A DNA stretch of 64,000 nucleotides from Conchocele bisecta (GCA_029237695.1 CM055272.1:17782042-17846041), one strand, 5' to 3'; positions 20,821 to 32,946 are shown, numbered from the stretch's first letter. Notes: generated from the letters alone by a model not told the origin. Numbers and translations are program-made.

Positions 20821-21191
20821 GACAATTGACGTTATCACACGTCACGTGATTGGACATACTTGAAAGGGACATCATGGGAAATGTGACTTTTTGTGTATAA
20901 TTTCGTAGTGATATCGGACTTTATTTCAATGTATTTGTGATTTGTACTTACGAAGATGTGTGACTTTTCATGTACATTATTTACACAGAACTTACGACGT
21001 CGAAAGTTGAATAAATGTTCAGATCAAATGCGGACAAATATTCAGTTCCACATTTTCTCTTAAAGTTTCGTCAAATATCACAATGTATGTAAAAACAGTC
21101 ATGGGAACCCGAGCATCTTCTTAGGTACATCAGTACATGTTTAATAGACTATATTATGTCTTGAAATCCAAACTGGTGTACACTGGTTTTT

Positions 21192-21580
21192 ATGGAAACG
21201 TCCTGGTGCCAATGTTAACATATAATTATCTCCTAATTAGGAGATAATAAGTTCTAATTAGGAGATAATCACTCCTAATTAGGAGATAATATCTCCTAAT
21301 TAGGAGTTAGTATCTCCTAACTCTGACTTACTATCTCATAATTAGGTTAGTATCTCCTAATTAAGAGATAAAACATTTTTAGCATTGACACAGGTGGTAA
21401 GTCCTAATTAGAAGATACTAACTCCTAATTAGGAGATACTAAGTGCTAATTATGAGATAATACGTCCGAATTAGGAGTTCATATCTCCTAATTAGGACTT
21501 ATTATTTCCTAATTAGGAGTTAGTATCCCCTAATTGGGAGATAAAACTAGTTTAACATTGGCACCAGGACGCTTCCATAT
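21192..21580. mobile_element. Foldback element with palindromic TAATTAGGAGATA array
   Basis: Outer inverted repeats GTCCTGGTGCCAATGTTAAC (about 21200) and TAACATTGGCACCAGGACG (about 21553) enclose about 320 bp of CTCCTAATTAGGAG units in alternating orientation. A lone right end recurs at about 26219-26246. Confidence 0.8.
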
Positions 21581-21844
21581 GTTTTACATCTGTTATAATA
21601 ATTATGCCATATATATAACACACGTTCTTACGTACTGGCATCAGTATCGTTAACACGCCGTTGTGCCTTGTGTTATTGTATACGATGCTTGTGTCAGTCA
21701 CCTTTGCTACAATAATTCGCCTCCGATATGCTAACCTCGCGAAAGGTATGGAGCGGGGTAGCAATTTTGTTTCTCGTGTCACGCGGTTTTGTATGTATTA
21801 TCCCACTTCTATATACGCATAGCTTATACTCGTATTACACTATC

Positions 21845-22045
21845 GCCTGCGCTAATCTTGTCAAGTTATTCATTTACAAATGCTTGACTGTTGTGATTGA
21901 AATGAAGCAATTTGATTGTCTGAGCCTGAGCTGTGCTACAGCTCAGGCTCAGAAAATCAAATTGCTTCATTTCGCGTTGGCATTGACAGTAGATGCTCAG
22001 AAATGTTGATAATCTGGGCAGGATTAACGCAGCTGCTTGTGTATT
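21845..22045 (+). mobile_element. Family G hairpin MITE
   Basis: ATCGCCTGCGCTAATCTTGT to CTGGGCAGGATTAACGCAGC, with a GCCTGAGCTGTGCTACAGC centre. Confidence 0.75.
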
Positions 22046-22267
22046 AGGAGAACGATACGTAGTATGGATGTGGGCGTGTTATAAATTACTTACCATCGCG
22101 GTTGTTCGCGTGTACGATCGATACTTCTCCTCGTTATCTCATCGTACATACGGACGAACCTTGGTACCCGTATGGCCGAGTTTTGTCACCGTATTACGGG
22201 GATAACCACAGGAATTCGGCGTGTTTCATCGGGATAACTCGATACATATCAACAAGGTTTTTAACTT

Positions 22268-22455
22268 TAGAAGGACACGACCTTGTATCATAACAAAATA
22301 CATGTTTAAAATTGTAATTGTATAAAAAAAAGAATTTATGCATTTTATGTATTTCTGCAGGATAACGATAATTATCTGATGATCATATGAACTTGCCACT
22401 ACAATATTGACGTTAGAGCCGTAAACACATTATTTCATTTGTTATGATACGAGGC
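22268..22455 (+). mobile_element. Family N inverted-repeat element
   Basis: ACCTTGTATCATAACAAAAT and TTTGTTATGATACGAGGC bound it. A partial second copy ends at about 22608. Family M fragments lie on either side (about 22100-22180 and 22640-22725). Confidence 0.65.
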
Positions 22456-22782
22456 TGTAAATCGATAGTCTTTGCATACTTTTGTTCTAACTATGATATG
22501 TTAGCAAGATAACAATAATTCTCAAATGAACATGTGCACTTTCTGCCAAAATATTCACATTAGCGTTAATAAAATCGCGGAATTAGTTATGATACGAGGT
22601 CGTGTCAGACCAAAGTTAGAAGCCTTGTTCATATATGTGACCGGTTGTCCTCATGTACGGTCGATAAGCCGCTCGCTGAAGCTCACGGATTATCTCCCCG
22701 TACATGCTGACGAACCGTGTTCTAAGGTTAGATTCCAGTAAATAGAGTTTTGCCCTTAGTATTCGACAGTAGTACATAATCA

Positions 22783-23091
22783 AGGTGCATGATCACGTGG
22801 TTAAAACAACAACAACGTCGCCCACTCCAAAGTAAGTATTATTTGATATTTTCCTTAACATGCAACGGATTTTGATGAAATATGGCGCAGCAAACGCGTC
22901 TTCGTGAGCTACAATTGGTGATCCAGGGAGTTTGGTACAGACTTATGTCGTTTTTACGAAGAATCGATTTCCGTGTCGGAGCCACGGAAATCGATTCTTC
23001 GCAAAAACGACATAAGTTTGGGCGAAAATACAGAGACCAGTAAATTTCAGTACTTGTTGTTGTTGTTAGTACCACGTGATCATACACATTG
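22783..23091 (+). mobile_element. Family F hairpin element, internally deleted
   Basis: Same ends and centre as 7687-8083. The right arm lacks about 80 bp between AAATACAGAGACC and TACTTGTTGTTG. Confidence 0.8.
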
Positions 23092-23675
23092 ATAATGAAC
23101 AAATAGTGTGAAACATTTTGCTTGCTTTGAGCTAACCGTTTGTGGTTACTCGTGAAATTCGGATTCAAATTAGTATTAGAAGTACATATACATTTACTCC
23201 TGCAACACAAATAGGGAGAGAATTTTCATAAAACTGCCTGACACATATTCATACGTCACATGACACTATCATTCTTTGATCCATTTTCGAGCGTCTGCTT
23301 TGTTTAATCAAGCATGCCTTCCGAGTCAACGGAATCTCTTATATGATAGTTAGCACCTTATTTTCTCCTCATATTTAACTGCCCACGAGGTAATACATTA
23401 TTAAAATGCTAGTCTGACAGAAAGTATTCCATTATATATGTATTTTAAATAAATCCCGGTGACACAGGTTTCTGTTAAATTATATAGTGTCAATCAATGG
23501 TGGAATGTAACCTCTATTCATGCTGCATACGTTTACACTGTTAACACTGTATACCTTAATATCTGTGTTTGCAAATCTCACATGAAGATCTACATAGTTT
23601 GTTAACACTGTAAACAAAATCATTTTCTGTTGTTTTTGTTTCTGTAGAAACAACTACCCCATTTCTTAACGTGTA

Positions 23676-23742
23676 ATCGTCCAACGTTTACTTGGAAGAG
23701 CCTATTGGCTCTTCCAAGTAAACGTTAGACAATTACATTATT
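23676..23742. repeat. Short palindrome
   Basis: CGTTTACTTGGAAGAGCC is followed by its complement after TATT, with an imperfect outer stem (TAATCGTCCAA and TTAGACAATTA). Confidence 0.8.
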
Positions 23743-23965
23743 ATCAGAGAAAATGTTGGATTTACTTTTAATAATGTGTTGTTTTCGTAACCAAGGAAAC
23801 GTGTTTCTTGCAATTAAATGTACGTGTATACAGAGAAACTTGGAACATACAGTGGTATTGACAGTTAGCGGACCAACTGTGCTCTAAATATTACTCGTAC
23901 CATTTTACATTGTTTTGTTGGAAGTCAATGCTCTTTGAATTAGTTTTCTCGCACATGGATAGCAA

Positions 23966-24535
23966 CAAAATCGGCACTGTCACTGGCGATATTCTTACTC
24001 ACACAACAACCGGTACTGTCAGTGGCGATATGCTTAAACCTCAAACAAAACCAGTACTGTTACTGGCGATACATGTATGCTTAAACCTCACACAGAAATC
24101 GGCACTGCCATTGGTAATATGTTTAAACCTCACAAAAGAATCGTCACTGTCACTGGCGATATGCTTAATCCTCACACAGAAATCGGAACTGTCACTGGCG
24201 ACATGCTTAAACCTCACACGAAATTCAGCCCTGTCACTGTAGATATGCTTAAACCTCACACAAACAATCAGCACTGTCACTGGCGATATGCTTAAACTTC
24301 AAACAAAAATCGACACTGTCACTGGCAATATGCTTAAACCTCACACTGTCACTAACGATATGCTTAAACCTCACACAAAATTCAGCACTGTCACTGGCGA
24401 TGTGCTTAAATGTCACACAACAATCGGCATGTGACTGGCGATAGCTTAAACCTGACACAAAAATCGGCACTGTCACTGGCAATATGATTAAATCCTACAC
24501 AAAATCGGCACTGTCACTGATTAAACCTCAAACAC
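23966..24535 (+). repeat. 42-bp minisatellite
   Basis: About 13 units of roughly 42 bp, each containing GATATGCTTAAACCTCACAC and AATCGGCACTGTCACTGGC. The period is divisible by three, so both strands show repetitive open frames (for example RFKHIASDSADFC on the minus strand). Units vary by small indels. No start or splice context supports coding. Confidence 0.9.
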
Positions 24536-25007
24536 ATCATATATGTCCGGTAATACAGTAATGTGTAAATGCTTTAAAGCGTTAATCTTAATATGAATAA
24601 ACATATTTTATGTTATTGTCCGTCTGTACATGTATATCTGACATTTACAATTGATATGTGCATGGTAGAGACGAACATATGCGCTACATATGACATAACG
24701 AGTCACTATCATATAGTGTATGCCTATGAATGGGGTTGTGACTTCAGTGATTTGCTTACTGAAGCAAAATCACTTTTCCAAAGGTTGTGTTTTTTCTCTA
24801 TTCGTTAAGTTGTAATATGTAAATTTGATGCCTTAATTTTGTATTTGTTCGATTCGTCTATTCCAGATTTTGAAATAGAAGTGAAAAGTCTGTCTAAACT
24901 AATAAATCCATTTTCTTCACGATGCATAGAACAGGGTGTGCAGCTTCGTCCAATAGAATAATATATTCATGTTGTTATGTATTGTCCCAATAGCATAGTG
25001 TACTTGT

Positions 25008-25180
25008 GACTGGAGAAATGGGGCTTATGGGGCTTTAGCCCAATGCACATCTCCTGATAAAATAGCACAGACTATCATAACGTCGCACTTACGAACATTT
25101 TAGTCGTACGAAGTTTAGTGAAATGTGCTCCTGATCTGGATCTACAATGGTCGCACAAGCTCTATTTCTCCAGTCACAGC
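25008..25180 (+). repeat. Family H pair with a family B remnant between
   Basis: GGAGAAATGGGGCTTATGGG near 25010, then a B terminus (CACTTACGAACATTTTAGTC) at about 25070-25125, then CTGATCTGGATCTACAATGG. Confidence 0.65.
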
Positions 25181-25250
25181 CACACTTGAGGACACACGTG
25201 CATCCATTACATATGTATTAAAGTGTTACTTACATGCACTGGTAACTACA

Positions 25251-25486
25251 GGGGGCCGTTTCACTAAACTTCGTACGACTAAAATGTTCGTAAGTGCAAA
25301 ATCATGATAGTCTGTAAATGTCACATTAACAATGTTTACTTGTAAATAATTATTGGATTTACATTTATTGACCATAGGCTGCATATGCAGCCTATGTTCA
25401 ATAAATGTAAATCCATAAATTGAAATTTACAGACGATCTTAAATGTGAACTTTTTAGTTGTAAGAAGTTTAGTGAAACGGGGCCCT
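25251..25486 (+). mobile_element. Family B MITE
   Basis: Both termini and the GGCTGCATATGCAGCC centre are present. Confidence 0.9.
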
Positions 25487-25589
25487 GGTTACTGGTGTTT
25501 GACGGCAATGCGTAGCAATACAACACATTATCCTGATAGCATGCTACTTACTATTTCATAATCCAACAGTTATCTTTGATCTGTACGGA

Positions 25590-25890
25590 GCCCGACAGGC
25601 GACATGAATTTTTTTTATTTACTCTTTCCCACGAAATAACAATTCGTTCCCTCGAATTAACAATTCGTTCTCACGAAATAACAATTCGTTTCCTCAATTT
25701 AACAATTCGTTCCCTCGAATTAACAATTAACAATTCGTTCCCATAAATTGTTAATTCGAAGGAACGAATTGTTATTTCGTGGGAACGAATTGTTAAATTG
25801 AGGGAACGAATTGGGAACGAATTGTTAAATTGAGGGAAAGAATTGTTATTTAATAAAAAATAATTATACGTCCCCTGCAGGGCTCTTTAG
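25590..25890. mobile_element. Family K foldback with AACGAATTG repeats
   Basis: Short alternating units CAATTCGTTCCCACGAAAT and their complements form a long hairpin. Ends carry GGAGCCCGACAGGCGAC and GTCCCCTGCAGGGCTC. Copies lie at about 37437-38035 and 55110-55365. Confidence 0.75.
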
Positions 25891-26029
25891 CTCTGCAGTA
25901 TGTACTCGTATGTGTATAACTTAATGAAATACATGATCCAAAACAAACTGTACACTTTTGTTTGATTGTATACGTGTCCATTTTCCTCATATTTTGCATA
26001 CATTTAATGCTTTATAGGATGCCCCAAAC

Positions 26030-26215
26030 TGGTAGCATATGCACAACTGCCTGCGTTTATCCTGCCCAGATAATAAACGTTTCTGAGATATTATATAATA
26101 ACATTTATTATATATTGTCAATACCAACTCGCAATCAAGCAGCTTGATCATCTGAGCCTGAGCTGTAACACAGCTCAGGCTCAGATAATCAAGCTGCTTG
26201 ATTTTAGGGGATAAC
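26030..26215 (+). mobile_element. Family G hairpin MITE
   Basis: CTGCGTTTATCCTGCCCAG at the left; the hairpin GATCATCTGAGCCTGAGCTG with its complement fills the right. Confidence 0.7.
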
Positions 26216-26762
26216 AATAGTTTAGCATTGGCACCAGGACGCTTCCATAAATATCCCCAAGTTATACAGTATACATAATATTATGTAAGACCCAGATCAG
26301 TGTCATATCTGTCCCATAACGGTGGCCAATCCAAAATGTGACGTCAAACCAAGAACGGGGGCCAATTTGAAAGTGGCCGGAAAAGGCAGGAAATGTGAAT
26401 TAGACAACGTCTGATCGTCATAGAAACCAGAAAGACATGCGTCGTTTAATTCACATTTTTACTGCTTCCTTCACGATGGGTATTGTACGTTTAGTAGACT
26501 CGATGACAAACCCGACGTTTTCAATAGTCGTCGTCATCACGGATATCTATAGACGCCTGTGGCCAGAACGTGACGTTACGTCAGTAACGTTGACGTCATT
26601 GTATCTACAGAACGTGTTGAATTTGCACTCGTTCTGGAAATGATTAGCTTCCGGTCTGTAGCCCATTTCACCAAAATCGCTAAGCATACATGTACTAAGT
26701 CTACTTTGATGGTTTGATTGTTTGTTTGTTGGGGTATAACGGCCTATCAACAGCTAATACAT

Positions 26763-27114
26763 CCAGCACAAAAATATTTACACAATTCCCTAACATTTGA
26801 TTGGCCAGTAGCAAGTCTCTGTTCAAAATTTATATTCCAGTAAACTCCCACGCCGAACTACTTTCCGTAACCGTGAGGCGCATTTAAAATAATTCTTAAG
26901 AAAACGGAAAATAAACACATTTTCTTGATGAATTTATTTCAAATGCTGGAATTATAAGGAATGAATGGCCTTTTTGTGGAATTTATCGGGGATATAAACT
27001 TAGAAAGGTCGCGGGAATACTGGACGAAGGCCTTCTGGCCTTCGTCCAGTATTCCCGCGACTTTTCCAAGTTTATACCCCGATAAATTCCACAAAAAGGC
27101 CATTCATTCCTATA
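26763..27114 (-). mobile_element. Family A foldback element, complete
   Basis: Tail (CCAGCACAAAAATATTTAC) is followed by a near-perfect hairpin with arms of about 75 bp ending AAAGGCCATTCATTCCTATA. The loop is at ACGAAGGCCTTCTGGCC. Confidence 0.9.
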
Positions 27115-27200
27115 AGATCATTTAAGGCCGGGTCAATGGGTTTAGTACTAAATCCCATATATTACCTGTAATGTACATGTTCCAGTACATGTACAAATGG

Positions 27201-27450
27201 GGAATACTTTGATGGAGTAACCATTTATTTTTCCCGAAATGCATTATTTCATACGGAACTAACAACTGCATATATTTGATGATTACAAGTATGCAGAATT
27301 AGTATACTGAATTTATTACATTATCACAGCCGAAATGGCTGTGATAATGTAATAAATTCAGTATAATACAAAGTAATAAATGTATCCTTAAATTAAAAAT
27401 GTCTCCCTCAAAGTGTACTTAGCAAGATAAGTATTTAGTGAAATCGGGGA
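27201..27450 (+). mobile_element. Family C MITE
   Basis: Degenerate left end (GGAATACTTTGATGGAGTAA); intact centre CACAGCCGAAATGGCTGTG; shortened right end. Confidence 0.8.
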
Positions 27451-27470
27451 CTGAGCCGCTATTTGAGTCC

Positions 27471-27574
27471 TACAGTGGGGTCAGCGTGTAAGTGCACACA
27501 CGAACGAACACGACAGGTTGGAACCAACATGTCGTGTTCGTTCGTGTGTGCGCTTACACGCTGACCCCACTGTA
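27471..27574. mobile_element. Family R TA-flanked hairpin
   Basis: TACAGTGGGGTCAGCGTGTA and its complement close a hairpin with arms of about 45 bp centred on GGTTGGAACCAAC. A second copy is at 34070-34177. Confidence 0.9.
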
Positions 27575-27639
27575 TATATATAGTGGGGTTCAGACGCAGT
27601 TCATACATAATGTCTATTCCACCTTTTCGTGCCGACGAA

Positions 27640-28690
27640 CTTTTGGCTATTAAATACATTAAATCTTAAAAATATTTAAATGTAAGTACTTTTTCATCAA
27701 TACCAAAAATGTCACCCTCCCCAAATTTTCCTATGGGAATTTAACATGGGGGAAAATGAGCTAAAGGCGCTGCAGGAAGAGCCAAAATTGAAATAAACAT
27801 GCAGAATTGCTCTGGAGACTGGCGATATAGCTTGGAAATGATGTAACTAAGAAAACAGAAATCTAAAATTTTGAAAATCGGTCCACAAACTCCAAAATTA
27901 TTTCCAAAAAGAAAATTTTTAGCCCTTATGTTAATTTCTCATTGGACATGTTTTTGTTCACAATAAATCAATATTTGATGGAATTTCATGAAATAAAAAG
28001 AACTGGGGAGGGTGACTGTTTTGTTATTGATGAAAAAGTACTTACATTTAAATATTTTTAAGATTTAATGTGTTTACTAGCCAACAATTCGTCGGCAACA
28101 AAACGTGGAACAGACAGACGCTCGCTCTACTGTCTGGTTCACGAAAGCTGCCCAAATGTTACGGCTATATAAACAATGCAAAAACAATATTTTTTTCGAT
28201 AATATTAAATTAAAGCAATTTAAGAATGAGCATTCTTTTTATTTCGTGAAATTTGGTAAAATATTGGTTTTATTACGAAAAATTGATTTCTGTATGGGAA
28301 TTTAAAAGGGGGGGGGGAAGAGGTAGAGGACTTGTGGGAGGAGTCAAAAACTATTTTATTTTTTTGAAATTGACTCCGAAACCTAGCTAGATAGCTTGGA
28401 AATGATCTAACTAAGAAAACAAAAGTTAAATTTTAAAAATCGGTCCAGTATTTCTGAAATTCTAAAAAATATCCCCATGTTAAATCCCCATAGACATCTT
28501 CACATGGGGAAATTTTGTTTTCGCAATAAAATCAATATTTGACCAAATTTCACGAAATAAAAAGAAGGCTCATTCTTAAATTTTCCTTTAATTTAATACT
28601 ATCGAAAAAAATATTGTTTTTGAATTGTTTATATGGCCGTACAATTTGGGCAGCTTTCGTGAAACAGACAGTATAGTGGTGAACCGGGTG
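27640..28690. repeat. Family L repeat block with internal inverted copies
   Basis: TTAAAAATATTTAAATGTAAG and GGGAATTTAACATGGGGG recur in opposite orientations across this block, with GGCAGCTTTCGTGAAACAGA at the right end and its complement near 28125. It contains a G run at about 28307-28316. The element may be a large degenerate foldback. Confidence 0.6.
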
Positions 28691-29290
28691 TCAGAAGTAT
28701 ACAGCAGCGCTTTTCTGCTTCTTACCTATTTGTATATACTAATATCGTATACATATCGTAATCGTATAGTATTGGTATATTTAATGAGCATATCGTATGA
28801 TCATATAATATTGGTATGTTTGTACCGTATCATCGTATAGTACAGTTTGTTTACATTATACAAACGTACTATACGAATATTATACAAACATACTATAACC
28901 GAAGAATTAACAAAAAAGACATCAGACACAGAGATAGATTAGTAATATTATGCATTTCTGAATAATATGAAAAAAAACTGTGTTATTGGTATAGTATACG
29001 TATGTTGAACCCAATATGTCACAGAAACGAATATTTCACAAACCGAAAATCTCACACAAATATTGTTTTCTTTTTGGTATAAACGTATATGTCACACAAT
29101 CGCAAATTTCAAACTTGACCGAATATGCGGTGGCGATGCGGGCGGGGGAGGGGATATTTAGTACTATTTACACAGATATTATGGCATCATTTTCAGACAT
29201 ATTTCACCTTCGACTGCATGCATGCCCCTTTAAACTGTGACCTTGCGGAATGCATTATCACTATCATAAGCTGGGTGTCATTTAAAAGTT
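28690..29290. repeat. Unassigned stretch with ATACGTATAG-type and TGTCACA motifs
   Basis: GTATAGTATACGTATGTTGA followed by repeated TCACA/ATATTTC segments reappears inverted at about 33020-33215. No gene is seen. Confidence 0.45.
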
Positions 29291-30030
29291 ACATAATGCT
29301 TATACTGGTGGAATAGTGACACAATTATATACTTATTTAATTCATATAAATAATAGTTTGTGCCTACTGAGTGGTCAAGTACCTTTAACAAACAACACAT
29401 ACTTCTTAACAGGGAGTTATGTTTTGATCTATAATAAGTAACTTTAATCTTAAGATACGCAAAATGCATGCTACGAAGCATGCCGCCATTTGTACACCAT
29501 TACATCGCGCGATAGTCAAGTAGGCTTAATTTTCCATTATATGATATATGTGGCTGTGACTGGAGGATTGGAGCTTATGGGTTTTGAGACCAGTGATGTG
29601 ATGTATCGGTGTGTAACGGCATATCAACAGCTAAGGTCATTTAAGGTAGGATCAACGGGTTCGATCCTTCAGTTAACTTGTTGCAGTGGGGGGTGGGGGG
29701 ATCCCAAAATCAGAACGGAATATTTACATACATTTGTTTATATTCAGCCCTGGACTTGACCCCTTCCTTCCCCTAAAGTAATAGGATTACGTATACTCGT
29801 ATTATTCATAGAAGGGGTGTAACCAGATTCAACTCTCACATACAATAATGTCAACGTTAATGTTGAATCCCGATCGTTAAATAGTAATGTCCGTTAACAT
29901 TTTAAGGAAACAGGGTTATCGCCCCTGATATCAGTGTGGAAATTTAAATCTGATATAAAATGTATTATAATGTCAATCAATACATGGGGTAATGGTGAAT
30001 GAATGTTTATTTTGCCTTTAAATTACACAG
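29290..30030. repeat. Family I fragments around family H and unassigned sequence
   Basis: Family I pieces lie at about 29298-29390 (GCCTACTGAGTGGTCAAGTA) and 29885-30025 (TTATCGCCCCTGATATCAGT), with a family H fragment at 29548-29600. Confidence 0.55.
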
Positions 30031-30054
30031 CGCATGCTCCCACCTGCCATCCAC

Positions 30055-30180
30055 TTTTCGACCAGTGTAGATCCCGATCAGCATGTGCATCCGCACAGTC
30101 TGATCAGGATCTGCACTGTTCGCCATTTCATCAATGAAACACCCGTTCTGCTTCTAACAGGCATTCAATTATCAGGCTAC
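30055..30180 (+). repeat. Family H repeat
   Basis: ATCCCGATCAGCATGTGCATC and CAGTCTGATCAGGATCTGC form a hairpin; CTAACAGGCATTCAATTATC follows. Confidence 0.7.
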
Positions 30181-30181
30181 A

Positions 30182-30424
30182 GGGGCCCGTTTCACTAAAC
30201 GTCGTACGACTAAGATGTTCGCAAGTGCAGATTTAGAATAGTCTGTAAATTTCAATTGATGGCTTTACATTTATTGAGCATAGGCTGCATATGCAGCCTA
30301 TGCTTAATAAATGTAAATCCAACAATTGTTTACAAGAAATCATTGTTAATGTGAAGTTTACAGATTATCATAATTGTGCACTTACGAACATTTTAGTCGT
30401 AGGAAGTTTAGTGAAACGGCCCCC
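30182..30424 (+). mobile_element. Family B MITE
   Basis: Complete copy with both GGGCCCGTTTCACTAAAC-type ends. Confidence 0.9.
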
Positions 30425-30639
30425 AGGAGTGTGCACTGTGATCAGCAGGGAAGCTGGTTAAAAATGGCATACGCCATATTTCTCCATGTATGGAAGGTGT
30501 TCGAGCCAATTCCCACCCTTAAATATAAGCCGAATCGAGTTGAGCTATCATGTTAAATGACAAAAGATTTGTTTCATACTTATGTATTTGTGTTTGTTTT
30601 CTTCTTAAAGATGGATTCCCTACACTTAAGTAAAACACA

Positions 30640-31830
30640 TGTTTACGGAAATTAAGAGAGTACATAATTAGGTAATTATTCTACTTGTATTTAACATCAA
30701 AACTGTCCGTTTTTGTCGAGCCCGCTTGCGGAAAGCGAGACATAGTGATCACAATGATATCCGGGTGTCCGTGCGTCCGTGCGTGCGTCCGTCCGTCCGA
30801 AATCTGCGTTAATGTTTTTAAAAATACCATCAAATGCCTCGGCGGGCTAGACATGCGGGCCGCGGGTCATCTGGTTACAGCATATCAACTAATATTTACA
30901 TACTATTTTTAATTTTAATTATGTAAATCAATATGTGCAGTAACTTCATATAAAGTATAATTAATAGTGTACACTAGAAAATGCATTGGATGAATCAATA
31001 TTGATCTTTGATAATATTTTAAGAACAAAACACGGTTAAATATCCGCCCTGCCCTCAACATGTTTTACTTCCGTCTTACAATAATTATGAAATAATGTCA
31101 ATAAGTGTACCATGTAATAACAATCAAACGCTATGTGTGTATATTAGTGACATATCTAAATGTTGAAATAATAAAATATAGCCCCCACAATACACCCTGA
31201 TGTGAGCGGCCTCATCAGAATTTACATATTATATGCATAGAGCAATGAGTGGAACAAAATAGGAACGAGATGGCCGGGGCCCGCATGTCGCGCCCGCTGA
31301 GGCGCACGGACGTACGGCCGTCAACGTGCCGACTATATGGCGCTGTCGGCAAGCCAGCGCGACAAAAAATCGCACACTTCGAATTAATGGTGACGACAAA
31401 ATTATTATGAGACGATATTATTTTGAACAGCATAGTTCTGTCATTGTTGGTGTGAGTGTGTCACACATGTTCAGGAGAATGAACTGTCCAAATATTAAAG
31501 CAATCCTTCAAGTAATATTGAAGATATGACATGATGGAGAAACTGGGACAAACTTTTCGACTTAAAAAAATGGCTAAGTATTCAATCTGCATTTCAAAGG
31601 TCACAAAGGTCAAGGTCGTTTTACTGGTGGCGCGAGTGTGTCACATATGTCCAAGTAAAGCAAGTGTCCAAGTATTGAAGGAATCCTTCAAGTAATATTG
31701 AAGATATGACATGATGGAGAAACTGGGACAAAGTTTTCTCCGCAAATGTACACGGACGGACGTACGGACGGACGTACGGACGGACCTTCAGGAGCAAAGC
31801 AATATGCCACCCTTGCTATCGCATACATGT
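30640..31830. mobile_element. Family V dispersed element with GTCCGTCC/GACGGACG ends
   Basis: GAGCCCGCTTGCGGAAAGCG and a GCGTCCGTCCGTCC run lie near the left, and ACGGACGGACGTACGGACGG near the right. A unit with GAAGATATGACATGATGGAG is present twice, about 180 bp apart (31520 and 31703). About 30900-31215 aligns with 43640-44050. Such repeats are abundant in bivalve genomes, from general knowledge. Confidence 0.6.
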
Positions 31831-31889
31831 AGGGGGCATACAAACGTTTAACATATTTTTATGTCAAATGTAATAATATTCCTTTTAAC

Positions 31890-32132
31890 CCATTCAACAC
31901 CACATACCTATATACTGGAATTTGCAAACAGTGTAGATCAAGATGAGCCGGCTCGTAACGAGTCGTCTTATCAGGATCTGCACTGTTTGTGACACAATTT
32001 CTATTTTTAATGCCAATATTTGAAAACAAAATGTAAAATGTAAATTTATAATGATCATCTCATGGTTAATGGAATAGTCTGAACTATAACATGGAAGATT
32101 CCATCTCAGTTACTTGGTGTTGAAAAGGTTAT
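31890..32132 (+). mobile_element. Family H2 hairpin element
   Basis: GATGAGCCGGCTCGTAACG and GTCGTCTTATCAGGATCTG lie within ends TTTAACCCATTCAACACC and GGTGTTGAAAAGGTTATAA. Confidence 0.75.
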
Positions 32133-32264
32133 AATGAATACAAGTGCAGTAGGCAACTACTAAACTAAGCAGAGCAATATACGCCCGATGGTAGCTTTGA
32201 ATGACACATTGACATGTAACATATTCGCTTTAATAACAAGAGTTGTTTGTCAAACATATAAGCC

Positions 32265-32710
32265 CCCCCCCCCCCCCCCCCCCTTCTCTAAAAGACACGC
32301 AGTGGTGCCACAATGTGCATAGTGACCTCAAAATGAAAGTTTTAGCATCCTAGCACCAACTGTTCTTGAGTCATTAAGCCGAACTCGTTTTATTGTCCAA
32401 AGTCATCCCGCGACCTTGACATTTGACATACTGTCCTCAAATCAACAGGGGTCACCTGCTGGTCATGACTAACTTGAAAACCAATACTGGGCATTCTAGG
32501 TCATGGCGTGCTCGAGTTATAGAGCGGCAACTGTTTTATTGTCTAAAGTCACCGCGATTTTGACCTTTGACACACTGTAGTCAAGTCAAATAGGTCATAC
32601 ACTGGTCGCTACTCACCTGCATACCAAGTTTGAGGAACCTATGAAAAGATTTATTTTGAGCGCAAACCAAATCGCTAACAGACGGACAGACGATAAGCGC
32701 CATAACATGA
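32265..32710 (+). repeat. Dispersed repeat with GACCTTTGACACACTG motifs
   Basis: Starts at a C run (about 32267-32283). TCACCGCGATTTTGACCTTT, AACAGGGGTCACCTGCTGG and ACAGACGGACAGACGAT occur in order. This motif set is familiar from bivalve genomes. It is not coding. Confidence 0.55.
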
Positions 32711-32737
32711 TACGCCCCTAGTGCTGTCTGAAATCAG

Positions 32738-32946
32738 ATGGAATAGCTCAGTGGGTAGATCATCGGGCTCCGGATCGGGAGACCCCGAGTTAGAATCCCG
32801 CCAATGGTCGATTCGGCGTGTCCTTGGGCAAGACAAGACACTTTCGTGATAGCCTAGTCCTATCGGACGGGGACTTAAATAGTCGGTATCGACATGCAAG
32901 ATCATCGAGCCAGTGCCGTCGTTAAATCAAAGCATTTACATTTACC
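32738..32946 (+). mobile_element. tRNA-derived SINE
   Basis: Head with box A-like TAGCTCAGTGGGTAGATCATC and box B-like GAGTTAGAATCCC, a middle with TCCTTGGGCAAGACAAGACA, and the tail GCCAGTGCCGTCGTTAAATC. Same subfamily as 43399-43611. Confidence 0.8.

Noticed and set aside
21226..21545. CRISPR array
   Set aside because: Units are palindromic and nearly contiguous without unique spacers, in an animal genome.
21728..21795. Signal-peptide-like start (MLTSRKVWSGVAILFLVSRG) followed by a GTATGT donor
   Set aside because: Only one short exon-like piece; it runs into a family G element, overlaps an opposing frame and has no matching next exon.
24041..24482. Repetitive minus-strand protein in the 42-bp array
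   Set aside because: A by-product of a minisatellite with period divisible by three; open on both strands.
29490..29759. 89-codon open frame
   Set aside because: Made of a family H fragment and unassigned sequence; no family or splice support.
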